Of a stretch of 11,996 nt of DNA, positions 1 to 6,879 are shown one piece after another. The stretch is from JAOABV01 sp039801465. Its GTDB lineage: Bacteria; Hydrothermota; Tepidihabitantia; Tepidihabitantales; CAIPLT01. Position numbers and translations under genes: made by a program. Each line of letters opens with the position of its first letter. Within the stretch, counting starts at the first letter, position 1. Below the pieces are notes generated by a model, which did not search any database, was not told the origin of the DNA, and saw only the letters and a program-made list of their open reading frames with translations. The stretch is taken from positions 1 through 11,996 of the forward strand of contig JBDRUT010000037.1 in the NCBI GenBank assembly GCA_039801465.1, in the 5' to 3' direction.

Positions 1-338
1 AACGAATAGTAAATTGTTGTTAGATTTCTAAATGGATTGGGTTTCGCATTATATAGTTTAGTAATGAGTTGATTCGGATTAAATACTTCTTCGGTTTTTG
101 GTTCTAAGATAGCGGTTGGTGTTACTGCTAGCCAAAAACCAATAAAACCGAGCATATCACTTGATGCAATCTTACCAATTGCGGATTGAACTACAGTCAC
201 TTGACTTTGATAATTACTGGAACTAATCACTCCACCGCCACCACTAAAGACATTCCAATCACAACGATATTGTCCATTAAGGAAATTAATGCTTAAGAAT
301 ATTACTAAAACACTCCAAATATAATATTTATTATTCAT
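1..338 (-). CDS. Secreted protein with C-terminal sorting-type domain (partial, 3' end beyond left edge)
   Basis: An open frame runs from an ATG at 338 to the window edge (112 full codons). The start is supported by a strong Shine-Dalgarno sequence, AGAGGGGAG, just upstream. The first 23 or so residues look like a signal peptide: MNNKYYIWSVLVIFL, ending near NGQ. A glycine-rich stretch (FSGGGGVISSSNYQ, about residues 33-46) and a GFIGFWLAV motif (about 66-74) follow. This pattern is common ahead of T9SS-type sorting domains in secreted proteins of FCB-group bacteria. The last visible residues, LYNAKPNPFRNLTTIYYS, match the start of a type A sorting domain (PNPF), so perhaps 60-70 residues are missing. 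The mature protein would be little more than the short Gly-rich segment plus the sorting module. The molecular role is unknown. Confidence 0.8.
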   Translation of the reverse strand, partial: MNNKYYIWSVLVIFLSINFLNGQYRCDWNVFSGGGGVISSSNYQSQVTVVQSAIGKIASSDMLGFIGFWLAVTPTAILEPKTEEVFNPNQLITKLYNAKPNPFRNLTTIYYS

Positions 339-478
339 AAACTCCCCTCTTCTTACATAAGGTTTGGCTTAATTTATAATTATTAAATATTTCAAACAGT
401 GTCTTCAATATAAAAAATTTGTTTATGATTGCGAAAAAATCAAAGATATTAAATAGACATAATCTATCACCCCCTATT

Positions 479-538
479 ATCCGAATTGGAAATAATTTTC
501 GTAATAAATCGAAGAAATTCGGATTTTGCATAATCCGA
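479..538 (-). promoter_or_regulatory. Leader region with mutually exclusive hairpins
   Basis: Inside the presumed 5' leader of the 1-338 gene, three segments are mutually complementary. In transcript order they are TCGGATT (538-532), AATCCGAATT (covering 525-516) and AATTCGGAT (487-479). The middle segment can pair with the first (7-bp stem, 6-nt loop) or with the third (9-bp stem). The ATG of a 66-codon frame (531-331) lies in the loop of the first hairpin. A strong Shine-Dalgarno-like GGGGG lies just after the third segment, ahead of a 3-codon frame, Met-Ser-Ile-stop. This resembles attenuator or translational switch logic, but no known riboswitch class is recognised. Confidence 0.3.
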
Positions 539-882
539 CCCTTCTATCTGTTTTTATATTAATTGTAAATATAAGACCTATCCTAACCAAGCGATAATCT
601 TATAATTACAATATAATATAAAATTAAATAACTACTTAATATTACAAAAATATACTTTTAATGTCAAGAATTTTCTTTATAAGGTAAATGAACCACTAAC
701 TATTATAACATTTTAATAATTAAATAGATATAAAATTGAACTTCAAACATTTTGTAAATTCGATAATTATCTTTAAAAATAAGAGCAAGGCTTTAAGGAA
801 ATTACAAAAGAAATATAAAATATTAGATATTTACCAACCGTGCTCTAATTTATATAGATTTGAACCTTTGGGCAAAATGATT
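532..882. other. Gene-free AT-rich spacer
   Basis: No convincing coding frame is present on either strand. The stretch holds the minus-strand promoter at 639-667. It also holds a weak candidate terminator for uppP: arms at 838-846 and 782-790 match at 8 of 9 positions across a 47-nt gap, with a T-rich run following on the minus strand. The remainder is low-complexity AT-rich sequence. Confidence 0.5.
639..667 (-). promoter_or_regulatory. Sigma-70-type promoter for the left-edge gene
   Basis: On the minus strand there is a perfect -35 box TTGACA (667-662), a 17-bp spacer and a -10 box TAATAT (644-639). This is the same combination found upstream of tRNA-Ala in this window. Transcription would begin near 632, giving a leader of about 290 nt before the ATG at 338. 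Confidence 0.6.
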
Positions 883-1674
883 TTATCTTATGGTGAATAT
901 CAACACTAATCCTAAACATCCAAATATCCAACAATAATAAGCAAATTTGTGAAAGTGCTTATTGATAACAATTCGTTTTAAGAGATATAAAGCGATAATG
1001 CCACTTATACAAGAAATTACTACTGTTAAGACTAATGGGACAAATGCTGAATTTGTTGTAATGTCTTTAAATACTAATATATTTGCTCCTATTACTGCGG
1101 GAATTGATAATAAAAACGAAAACTCAAAACTTTTTTCTCGGGATAACCCCAAAAATAATGCGGCTGATATTGTAATACCTGAACGAGAAATTCCTGGTAG
1201 TAATGCCATTGCTTGTGCTGTCCCAATTAGTAATGCAGTAAGATAATTTATCTTATTATTTCTCTCTTTGGCAAATCTTGTCACAAATAAGATACATCCT
1301 GTGATAATTATGAAAATTAAAGCGTCGGCTGGACTGGTAAATAAATTGTCAATTGAATCTTTTGTCAGTAATCCCAAAATCGCAACAGGAATTGTTCCGA
1401 TGATAATTGCAACAATTATTGAAATGTTCTCTTTTTGTCTTTGTGTGTTTTGCTTTTGAACTGCTGATGTCAGAATCTCTTCTATTCTTTTGGCAAAAAA
1501 TATAATAAGTGCTAATGTTGTGCCCAGATGAAGAAATGCTGAATATGACATTCTCTGGGATTCAGAAAATTTTAAAAGATGTTCTATGATTGCAAGATGG
1601 CCAGAACTGGAAATCGGTAAGAATTCTGTTATTCCTTGGATAATACTTAAGATTATTAATGTAACAATTGACAT
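883..1674 (-). CDS. uppP: Undecaprenyl-diphosphatase (UppP/BacA family)
   Basis: An integral membrane enzyme that removes one phosphate from undecaprenyl diphosphate, recycling the lipid carrier for peptidoglycan and surface glycans; the family also confers bacitracin resistance. The 263 residues match the usual family length of about 265-275. The first signature is QGITEFLPISSSGH (residues 13-26), holding the Q/E-x3-E acidic motif (E17), the SSS cluster and H26. LHLGT follows at 48-52. The second signature is PGISRSG (160-166), with R164 as the expected phosphate-binding arginine. Many hydrophobic segments fit a polytopic protein. The ATG at 1674 gives the standard N-terminus, but no Shine-Dalgarno sequence is visible upstream. 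It is probably the last gene of the tRNA-Ala/TPR/HNH unit, 76 nt after the HNH gene. Confidence 0.95.
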   Translation of the reverse strand: MSIVTLIILSIIQGITEFLPISSSGHLAIIEHLLKFSESQRMSYSAFLHLGTTLALIIFFAKRIEEILTSAVQKQNTQRQKENISIIVAIIIGTIPVAILGLLTKDSIDNLFTSPADALIFIIITGCILFVTRFAKERNNKINYLTALLIGTAQAMALLPGISRSGITISAALFLGLSREKSFEFSFLLSIPAVIGANILVFKDITTNSAFVPLVLTVVISCISGIIALYLLKRIVINKHFHKFAYYCWIFGCLGLVLIFTIR

Positions 1675-1750
1675 TTAACTATAGATGTGCTATTTTATAA
1701 GGCGTAGAGATAAAGAATATTTGGTGTGTATTCGTTAAAATCGGTTGCTT

Positions 1751-2257
1751 TTAATCTAAGAATAGGTATGGTCGCCACTCCGGTGGCACACTACCTAAAC
1801 TATTAACCACAAATGTGAAGTACGAAGGCTTTTTCGGTTTTCTTAAAAGTTTTAATCCACGTTCCCGATAAGAAGCACTGCCTTTTTTTGTATTACATTC
1901 AACACACGCGCAGACCAAATTCTCCCAAGAATCAGTTCCGCCTTTACCTTTGGGTATTACATGGTCAGTAGTCATTGATCCTTGTTTCTTCCCACAATAT
2001 TGACATTGATAATTGTCCCGGCGTAAAATATTCTTTTTACTCAAGGGAATTTCGCGTCGGGTGATTTTGATATAGTGATTCAATCTCAAAACACTGGGTA
2101 CAGGCATCCAATTAGATACTGAACGCACAATCATTCCATTATAAGGCTCAACCATCTCAGCTTTGCCTTTATACATTAAAACTAAAGCCCGACGAGTACG
2201 ACACAGTGTGATTGGCTCATAATTCTGATTTAACACCAAAACATCCTTTTTCAACAT
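1751..2257 (-). CDS. HNH endonuclease-family protein
   Basis: A 168-residue protein of the widespread HNH family whose members begin with a VLVLNQNYEP-type motif (here residues 6-15) and RRALVLMYKGKAE (22-34). The zinc knuckle is C85-x2-C88 paired with C118-x2-C121. The catalytic core is DHVIPKGKGG with D98 and H99, then WENLV with N113 and CN at 121-122, so the last position of the HNH triad is Asn. The C-terminal KLLRKPKKPS is also typical. The family is predicted to bind and nick DNA, but its cellular role is not established; there is no adjacent methylase or restriction partner. It starts 26 nt after the TPR gene ends. The ATG at 2257 has no Shine-Dalgarno sequence. An AAAAAGGA lying inside the frame would suit a GTG start at codon 8, so the N-terminus could be 7 residues shorter. 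Confidence 0.9.
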   Translation of the reverse strand: MLKKDVLVLNQNYEPITLCRTRRALVLMYKGKAEMVEPYNGMIVRSVSNWMPVPSVLRLNHYIKITRREIPLSKKNILRRDNYQCQYCGKKQGSMTTDHVIPKGKGGTDSWENLVCACVECNTKKGSASYRERGLKLLRKPKKPSYFTFVVNSLGSVPPEWRPYLFLD

Positions 2258-2283
2258 ACTAACAACAATTTAGTTATGGGTTT

Positions 2284-3459
2284 TTAATTCTCTTCAATTT
2301 TTATTCCCTGAAACCAAAGTTCTTCCTTAATTTTATCCATTATAACTTTACACCGTTCAATTTCATTCTTTGCATACCGATAATAGAAATCGCCTATCGG
2401 CACCATTTGATACTGTTTAGATGCATTTTTATAATAGTTATATGCTTCTTTTAGTTTCTTGTCTTTATTGGCAATTTCACCCTGTCGTTTATATAAATCG
2501 CCGAGAAGAACATAAGCAACATAAAGTTTCGCATCAGTGGCTATTATTGCTTTCAAATCTTTTTCTGCTTGGAAGAAATTACCTTGCCGAATCAGTAAAT
2601 CAGCATTATAAATTTTTGGTAAGGGGTCATTAGGCACAAGTTCTTCTGCTCTTTTGAATTGTTTTCTAGCTTCGGTATAATTTCTCTGATTGAGATAAAT
2701 TTTACCGATGTCTAAGATTACTCGCCAATCATCGGGTTTTTTACTTAAAACAGTCTGGTAATCAGCCAATGCTTCTTTATATTTACCCAATTCCGCATAA
2801 GCGTCGCCACGCTTTTTGACAATATCAATTGCTTCAGGATATTTTAAGATACAAGGACAGTAGGCGTCAATTGCTTCTTGGTAACGACCTTGCTTAAAGA
2901 GAAAATCGCCCCAGTTTTTTAACACTGTTAGGTCTTCAGGAAATTTTTGCAGGGCCTCTCGATAAGTTGCTTCCGCTTCCGCATCTTTACCAGAGCGAAC
3001 ATAAACTTCCGCCAATCCTAAATATAATTCAGAAAAATTTGGGTCAACTTTTATGCCATCTCGATATACTGCAACTGCATCATCAAATCGTCCCATAACC
3101 ACGAATAAATCACCTAATGCTTCATAACCTTTACTATTGGATGGCGAAAGTTTTATTGCCTTACGAAAATAATCTTCAGCACTAACTGCATCGCGCTTTT
3201 CCCGGTAAGTATTACCAATAGCAATATATACATCATAAAAAGTAGAATCATAAGATAACGCATTTTGGAAGTTTTCTAATGCCGAGTCAAAGTTTCTCTG
3301 CTTAAAATATTCCGCACCGATGCTATAATATTTCATCGCCTCTTCGTGTCGCGCTTTTAATTCTTCTTCAGTATATTTTTTAACTGCTGGTGCCGCACAA
3401 GTAATAATCAAGGTTATCAAAAGTCCTGTCAATATAAAAGCTATTCTCTTAAAATTCAT
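2284..3459 (-). CDS. TPR-repeat lipoprotein
   Basis: A 391-residue protein with an N-terminal export signal: MNFKR, then a hydrophobic run ending IITC, with Cys21 as a plausible lipidation site. The residue before Cys is Thr, which is not the most typical. From about residue 43 to 355 it consists of eight to nine consecutive 34-residue tetratricopeptide repeats, recognisable by AxxYFKxxxFDxAxxxFxxAL-type spacing and Pro at repeat ends (for example P106, P140, P174). Such proteins act as scaffolds at the periplasmic face of a membrane; the partner is unknown. The ATG at 3459 is backed by GAAAGGA at the right spacing. It lies 58 nt downstream of tRNA-Ala on the same strand with no visible terminator between, so it is probably cotranscribed with the tRNA and with the HNH and uppP genes. 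Confidence 0.88.
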   Translation of the reverse strand: MNFKRIAFILTGLLITLIITCAAPAVKKYTEEELKARHEEAMKYYSIGAEYFKQRNFDSALENFQNALSYDSTFYDVYIAIGNTYREKRDAVSAEDYFRKAIKLSPSNSKGYEALGDLFVVMGRFDDAVAVYRDGIKVDPNFSELYLGLAEVYVRSGKDAEAEATYREALQKFPEDLTVLKNWGDFLFKQGRYQEAIDAYCPCILKYPEAIDIVKKRGDAYAELGKYKEALADYQTVLSKKPDDWRVILDIGKIYLNQRNYTEARKQFKRAEELVPNDPLPKIYNADLLIRQGNFFQAEKDLKAIIATDAKLYVAYVLLGDLYKRQGEIANKDKKLKEAYNYYKNASKQYQMVPIGDFYYRYAKNEIERCKVIMDKIKEELWFQGIKIEEN

Positions 3460-3517
3460 TTTTTATCCTTTCGTTCTTGAAATTTAGAATATAACATCTT
3501 TTTATATTCACCAAAAA

Positions 3518-3590
3518 TGGAGCTGACGGGATTCGAACCCGTGACCTTTTGACTGCCAGTCAAACGCGCTCCCAACTGCGCCACAGCCCC
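3518..3590 (-). tRNA. tRNA-Ala (anticodon GGC)
   Basis: A 73-nt cloverleaf. The acceptor stem GGGGCTG pairs with CAGCTCC and carries the G3-U70 pair that identifies alanine tRNA. D arm GCGC/GCGC; anticodon stem TTTGA/TCAAA with loop CTGGCAG, giving anticodon GGC; T arm ACGGG-TTCGAAT-CCCGT; discriminator A. No 3' CCA is encoded. A consensus promoter sits directly upstream. Confidence 0.97.
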
Positions 3591-3601
3591 ATTAATAAAA
3601 A

Positions 3602-3630
3602 ATATTAGTCCTAAAAAACTAAAATGTCAA
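3602..3630 (-). promoter_or_regulatory. Promoter of tRNA-Ala / TPR-HNH-uppP unit
   Basis: The minus strand has TTGACA (3630-3625), a 17-bp spacer and TAATAT (3607-3602), 11 nt before the tRNA-Ala 5' end. It is a textbook sigma-70-type promoter and probably drives the downstream protein genes as well. Confidence 0.75.
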
Positions 3631-3741
3631 TACTTGACTTAATACTCAAGTTAAAGTAAAAATATCTTCTTTTCTCAGTTTAGACAAATATCAATTCTGT
3701 TTATTATTAAATAGGGACATTGTCAATACTTGACTTGATAC
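3625..3741. repeat. Direct repeat holding back-to-back -35 boxes
   Basis: The 15-mer TGTCAATACTTGACT occurs at 3625-3639 and again at 3721-3735; similarity extends six more bases with one mismatch. Each copy carries TTGACA on the minus strand and TTGACT on the plus strand, three bases apart. The left copy serves the tRNA-Ala promoter. The right copy serves the plus-strand promoter of the transporter gene. The left copy also overlaps a dyad, ACTTGA-8 nt-TCAAGT (3632-3651). Confidence 0.7.
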
Positions 3742-3758
3742 ATATTTATATGTTAAAT
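3730..3758 (+). promoter_or_regulatory. Promoter of the Na+/Pi cotransporter-like gene
   Basis: TTGACT (3730-3735), a 17-bp spacer and TTAAAT (3753-3758) form a fair sigma-70-type promoter. It lies inside the first codons of the longest possible frame, which starts at 3720. This argues that translation really starts downstream, at 3822. Confidence 0.5.
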
Positions 3759-3821
3759 ATAAGGAAAGATAATGATTTTAGAATTAACTGCATCTTTTTA
3801 AGAACAGTGAAAGAAATTAAA

Positions 3822-5888
3822 ATGAAAAGAGCAATTATTTTACCATTATTTTTTGCTATTACTCTTTTATTTGCTACCACCAAACCACTGATTAAAGATT
3901 TTCAATTAGTAAAACCATTTATTGGCAATGAAGATTTATCCGGCGACAATCAAGTTGCCGAAGTTCTCAGTTACTTGAAGAAGCCGTTAGTGATTCAAGT
4001 ACTAAACTCCAAAGGTATACCATTAGCAAACCAACTCGTTAAATTCAGTGTCCTTTCCGAACCTTTAGAAAATATTTATTCCAACAAAAGAGCCCAACTT
4101 AGTGATACTATTGTCAAGACGGATAAGTCAGGATACGCTAAGACCAAAGTAAAATTAGGTGGTGCTTCAGGTGAATATCGGATATTGGCCAAAATTGATG
4201 ATGCAAGTTATATCTTTTCTGTTACTGCTCTTACGCAAAGGTGGTATTTATCAGTAATTTTTGGATTAGTTGGCGGGCTTTGTTTCTTTTTATTTGGCCT
4301 CTATTATGGCAGTAAAGGTTTAAGAAGATTGGCTGGTGGTGGTTTACGAGAAATCGTGTTCAATCTCACCAAACACCGTATCTTAGGAGTTTCCATTGGA
4401 ATGTTGGTTACAATGATTTTCCAATCTTCAACTGCTACCTCAGTATTATTAATTAGTTTTGCGAGCACTGGCTTAATTGGTTTATCCCAAGCATTAGCAG
4501 TTATTCTTGGCGCTGACATTGGCACAACATTTACCGCACAAATTTTAGCCTTCAAATTATACGACTACGCGTTATTCATTATTATTGCTGGTTTTTTCCT
4601 AATGAATTCTTACAAAAAGATAAAAGATATTGGTCAAGCCATTTTTGGATTTGGTTTAGTTTTTTTTGCCATCCAATTAGTATTTGAAGTTTCAGGTCCA
4701 TTAAAATATTTTCCTGGATTTATCAATGCACTCGTTTCTTTTAGCAATTATCCGTTATTAGGCATTATCATCTCAATGATATTTACTTTCTTAGTTCATT
4801 CTTCAGCCGCAACAATTGGTATTGCGGTTGGTTTATCTTTCAGTGGATTAATCACCTTAAAATCTGCGTTGCCGATAATTCTTGGTGCTAATTTGGGCAC
4901 CAGCTTTTCACCGCTCTTTGCGAGTCTTAAAGGAAGTTTAGAAGCACGTCGTGTTGCTTTAGGCCATACGGTTTTTAAATTAATTATTGTCTTAATACTT
5001 TTACCCTTCATTAATCAGTTAACTGGACTAATTTCTCATATTTCCAATTCATTGCCACGTCAAATTGCTAATGCTCATACATTAGTTAATATTTTCGCCT
5101 GTATTATATTTTTACCATTTCTTAAACCATTTGAAAAATTCCTAAAACTAATTTTACCTGATACTCTAAAAGAAAAATATGAGATTATGCCATTATATTT
5201 GGATACTACGGTTTTAGATGCTCCAGCAATGGCATTAGCCCAAGCCCATCGTGAAGTGCTTCGAATGGGAGATATTGTTTACGATATGGTTAAACGCAGT
5301 CTTGATGTTTTTCTTAACAATGATAAAGAAGGTCGCAAAGAAATTGCACTTACTGATGATAAGGTTGATACTTTGGAAAAAAATATCACTAACTATCTTA
5401 CCAAATTATCTAGTTCCGAAATGGCACCGGAAATATCCCGGAAAAATATCGCTTTACTCTATATTGTTGATGATTTAGAACACATTGGTGACATTGTTTC
5501 TAAATCCTTAATGATTTATACTAAGAAAAAAATTGACTACAGTTTACAATTCTCCGAGCAGGGATTACAAGAAATTGCCGAGTTTCATCAGTGTGTATTG
5601 GAGACACTAAAATTGGCTTTAGCTGGATTATCTACCTGGGACAGAGAACTGGCGCAAAAAGTAGTTAACCGACGAGACTTCGGCAATCAAAAATTACAGG
5701 AACTTCACAATCGTCATCTCGAACGGATGCGTGCAGGCTTAAAAGAAAGCATTGATACCAGCACAATCCATTTAGACTACATATCAGATTTAGAGCGTAT
5801 TAATTTTCATGGTGCAAAAATCGGTATGTCAATTTTACAGGCGTTATCCGAAACGCCTTTGTCATTCCCGACATTAAATACCAATTAG
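3822..5888 (+). CDS. Na+/phosphate cotransporter-family protein with N-terminal Ig-like domain and C-terminal PhoU-like domain
   Basis: A 688-residue membrane protein. I start it at the ATG at 3822 because it opens with a signal peptide (MKRAIILPLFFAITLLFATT). The in-frame ATG at 3720 adds 34 unlikely residues overlapping a promoter. Residues 22-135 form an exported beta-rich domain resembling bacterial Ig-like (Big_1-type) folds, with VLNSKGIPLANQLVKFSV, then KTDKSGYAKTKVKLGG and GEYRILAKI. Residues 141-445 form the NptA/YjbB-type (PF02690-like) transporter, with two inverted halves carrying QSSTAT (201-206) with GADIGTTFT and HSSAAT (326-331) with GANLGTSFS. The second half has His where the QSS motif normally has Gln. 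Residues 465-675 are a helical PhoU-like domain (DDKVD, DLEHIGD, DLERI). The family moves phosphate with Na+; substrate and direction cannot be read from sequence. Transcribed away from the TPR unit. Confidence 0.9.
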   Translation: MKRAIILPLFFAITLLFATTKPLIKDFQLVKPFIGNEDLSGDNQVAEVLSYLKKPLVIQVLNSKGIPLANQLVKFSVLSEPLENIYSNKRAQLSDTIVKTDKSGYAKTKVKLGGASGEYRILAKIDDASYIFSVTALTQRWYLSVIFGLVGGLCFFLFGLYYGSKGLRRLAGGGLREIVFNLTKHRILGVSIGMLVTMIFQSSTATSVLLISFASTGLIGLSQALAVILGADIGTTFTAQILAFKLYDYALFIIIAGFFLMNSYKKIKDIGQAIFGFGLVFFAIQLVFEVSGPLKYFPGFINALVSFSNYPLLGIIISMIFTFLVHSSAATIGIAVGLSFSGLITLKSALPIILGANLGTSFSPLFASLKGSLEARRVALGHTVFKLIIVLILLPFINQLTGLISHISNSLPRQIANAHTLVNIFACIIFLPFLKPFEKFLKLILPDTLKEKYEIMPLYLDTTVLDAPAMALAQAHREVLRMGDIVYDMVKRSLDVFLNNDKEGRKEIALTDDKVDTLEKNITNYLTKLSSSEMAPEISRKNIALLYIVDDLEHIGDIVSKSLMIYTKKKIDYSLQFSEQGLQEIAEFHQCVLETLKLALAGLSTWDRELAQKVVNRRDFGNQKLQELHNRHLERMRAGLKESIDTSTIHLDYISDLERINFHGAKIGMSILQALSETPLSFPTLNTN

Positions 5889-5894
5889 AAAATT

Positions 5895-5918
5895 TTGTGT
5901 AGTTTGATAATTACACAA
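5895..5918 (+). terminator. Stem-loop after transporter gene (weak terminator candidate)
   Basis: TTGTGTA (5895-5901) and TACACAA (5912-5918) form a perfect 7-bp stem with a 10-nt loop, 6 nt after the stop codon. No T-tract follows, so intrinsic termination is doubtful; it may protect the mRNA 3' end. Confidence 0.35.
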
Positions 5919-5925
5919 TCATTGC

Positions 5926-5967
5926 TTAAGTTATATCTGTACAGATTTTTTGTTTGAATTAACTTAA
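5926..5967. repeat. Nested inverted repeats upstream of the tRNA promoter
   Basis: Outer arms TTAAGTTA (5926-5933) and TAACTTAA (5960-5967) enclose a perfect 12-bp palindrome, ATCTGTACAGAT (5935-5946), followed by TTTTTT. It could be a weak terminator of the transporter transcript or an operator, since it abuts the -35 box at 5971. The sequence alone does not decide. Confidence 0.4.
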
Positions 5968-5970
5968 ATC

Positions 5971-5999
5971 TTGACATATTTATTATATGATGTTATATT
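5971..5999 (+). promoter_or_regulatory. Promoter of the five-tRNA cluster
   Basis: A perfect TTGACA (5971-5976), a 17-bp spacer and TATATT (5994-5999). Transcription would start near 6006, about 57 nt before the first tRNA. No other good promoter is seen before the small membrane protein gene, so this one may drive the tRNAs and the two protein genes after them. Confidence 0.7.
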
Positions 6000-6062
6000 A
6001 ATTTATATATTATTAGAATTTATCAAAGTAATTAACAGTTTATTTAACAAGTAAGTGATGTT

Positions 6063-6138
6063 CGGGGAGTAGCGCAGCTTGGTTTAGCGCACCACGCTTG
6101 GGACGTGGGGGTCGCTGGTTCAAATCCAGTCTCCCCGA
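6063..6138 (+). tRNA. tRNA-Pro (anticodon TGG)
   Basis: A 76-nt cloverleaf with acceptor CGGGGAG/CTCCCCG, including the C1-G72 pair typical of bacterial proline tRNA. Anticodon stem CCACG/CGTGG with loop CTTGGGA gives anticodon TGG. T loop TTCAAAT, discriminator A, no encoded CCA. Confidence 0.96.
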
Positions 6139-6143
6139 CTTTT

Positions 6144-6217
<74 letters not shown>

Positions 6218-6249
6218 TTGTATAAATTATTTACATACTGCTCAATTGT

Positions 6250-6325
6250 GGTGAGTGTAGCTCAATTTGGTTAGAGCACCTGACTGTGGCTCAGGATGTT
6301 GGGGGTTCAATTCCCCTCACTCACC
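6250..6325 (+). tRNA. tRNA-His (anticodon GTG)
   Basis: Acceptor GTGAGTG/CACTCAC, anticodon stem CCTGA/TCAGG with loop CTGTGGC (anticodon GTG). The extra 5' G (G-1, at 6250) is encoded and faces C73, the hallmark of bacterial histidine tRNA. No full CCA follows. Confidence 0.96.
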
Positions 6326-6328
6326 CAT

Positions 6329-6402
6329 GCGCCCGTAGCTCAATTGGAGAGAGCGCCGGGCTTCGAACCCGTAGGCTGCGCGTTCGAGTCGCGCCGGGCG
6401 CG
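6329..6402 (+). tRNA. tRNA-Arg (anticodon TCG)
   Basis: A 74-nt cloverleaf only 3 nt after tRNA-His, so the two must be processed from one transcript. Acceptor GCGCCCG/CGGGCGC, T stem GCGCG/CGCGC, anticodon loop CTTCGAA (anticodon TCG, reading CGA). The outermost anticodon-stem pair (27-43) is a C/T mismatch. Position 20 is A, as expected for arginine. Discriminator G, no encoded CCA. Confidence 0.92.
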
Positions 6403-6463
6403 TTTGTTTTATAATGTGATTATCGCAACGCAATTAACCATTAACTCAAAAGAAAGTTCCTAT

Positions 6464-6537
6464 ACCCCGCTAGCTCAACTTGGCAGAGCAACGGATTCTT
6501 AATCCGTGGGTTGAAGGTTCAACTCCTTCGCGGGGTA
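6464..6537 (+). tRNA. tRNA-Lys (anticodon CTT)
   Basis: A 74-nt cloverleaf. Acceptor ACCCCGC/GCGGGGT, anticodon stem ACGGA/TCCGT with loop TTCTTAA (anticodon CTT, reading AAG), T stem GAAGG/CCTTC, discriminator A, no encoded CCA. It is the last tRNA of the cluster; the next gene starts 30 nt later. Confidence 0.95.
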
Positions 6538-6567
6538 TTATAATATTAAAAACATTCAGGAGTTCTT

Positions 6568-6879
6568 ATGGAAAATAACAATGGCATCTTAGAAAAAAGT
6601 AACATTTTACAACCACAATTGAATCGGATTCAATCGCTGATTGATATAATTTATCTGATAAATGTTACCTGGTTATATGTCTTTTCACTTGTCTATCCCC
6701 TATTTGGCATCATCTTTGGTCTGATAATATCTCAGGGTAGTATTTCAACCACAGGAAAGAAAATCGGCCGAACTTGTTTAATTTTAGGTGTAATTAATAT
6801 CGCATTACTTATAATTACTATAATTCTCATTATTATTTTTGGTAGCGTTTTGTCTAATCTGATTCCATATAGTATATGA
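6568..6879 (+). CDS. Small two-helix membrane protein (function unknown)
   Basis: A 103-residue protein with a very good Shine-Dalgarno sequence (AGGAG, five bases before the ATG). About 30 polar N-terminal residues are followed by two hydrophobic segments, about 34-56 (NVTWLYVFSLVYPLFGIIFG) and 69-100 (TCLILGVINIALLIITIILI), joined by a short loop containing TTGKKIGR. The layout resembles DUF4190-like small membrane proteins, but the match is too loose to name a family. Its stop overlaps the start of the subtilase gene (ATGA), so the two are translationally coupled. This suggests a helper, anchor or immunity-like role for the protease, which is inference only. Confidence 0.75.
   Translation: MENNNGILEKSNILQPQLNRIQSLIDIIYLINVTWLYVFSLVYPLFGIIFGLIISQGSISTTGKKIGRTCLILGVINIALLIITIILIIIFGSVLSNLIPYSI

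Noticed and set aside
331..531. 66-codon minus-strand frame in the leader of the left-edge gene
   Set aside because: Its composition (Phe/Ile/Asn/Lys-rich) is what AT-rich DNA yields by chance, and no family is recognisable. An AAGGG precedes its ATG, so it is mentioned as part of the leader finding but not called as a gene.
962..1459. Plus-strand open frames opposite uppP
   Set aside because: They are antisense shadows of a well-supported gene, with no domain or ribosome binding site.
1751..2257. HNH protein as part of a restriction or homing (intron) system
   Set aside because: No methyltransferase, intron structure or specificity subunit lies nearby, and the family is a common free-standing one.
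3720..3821. 34-residue N-terminal extension of the transporter
   Set aside because: It overlaps the likely promoter at 3730-3758, and it would bury the clear signal peptide that begins at the 3822 ATG.
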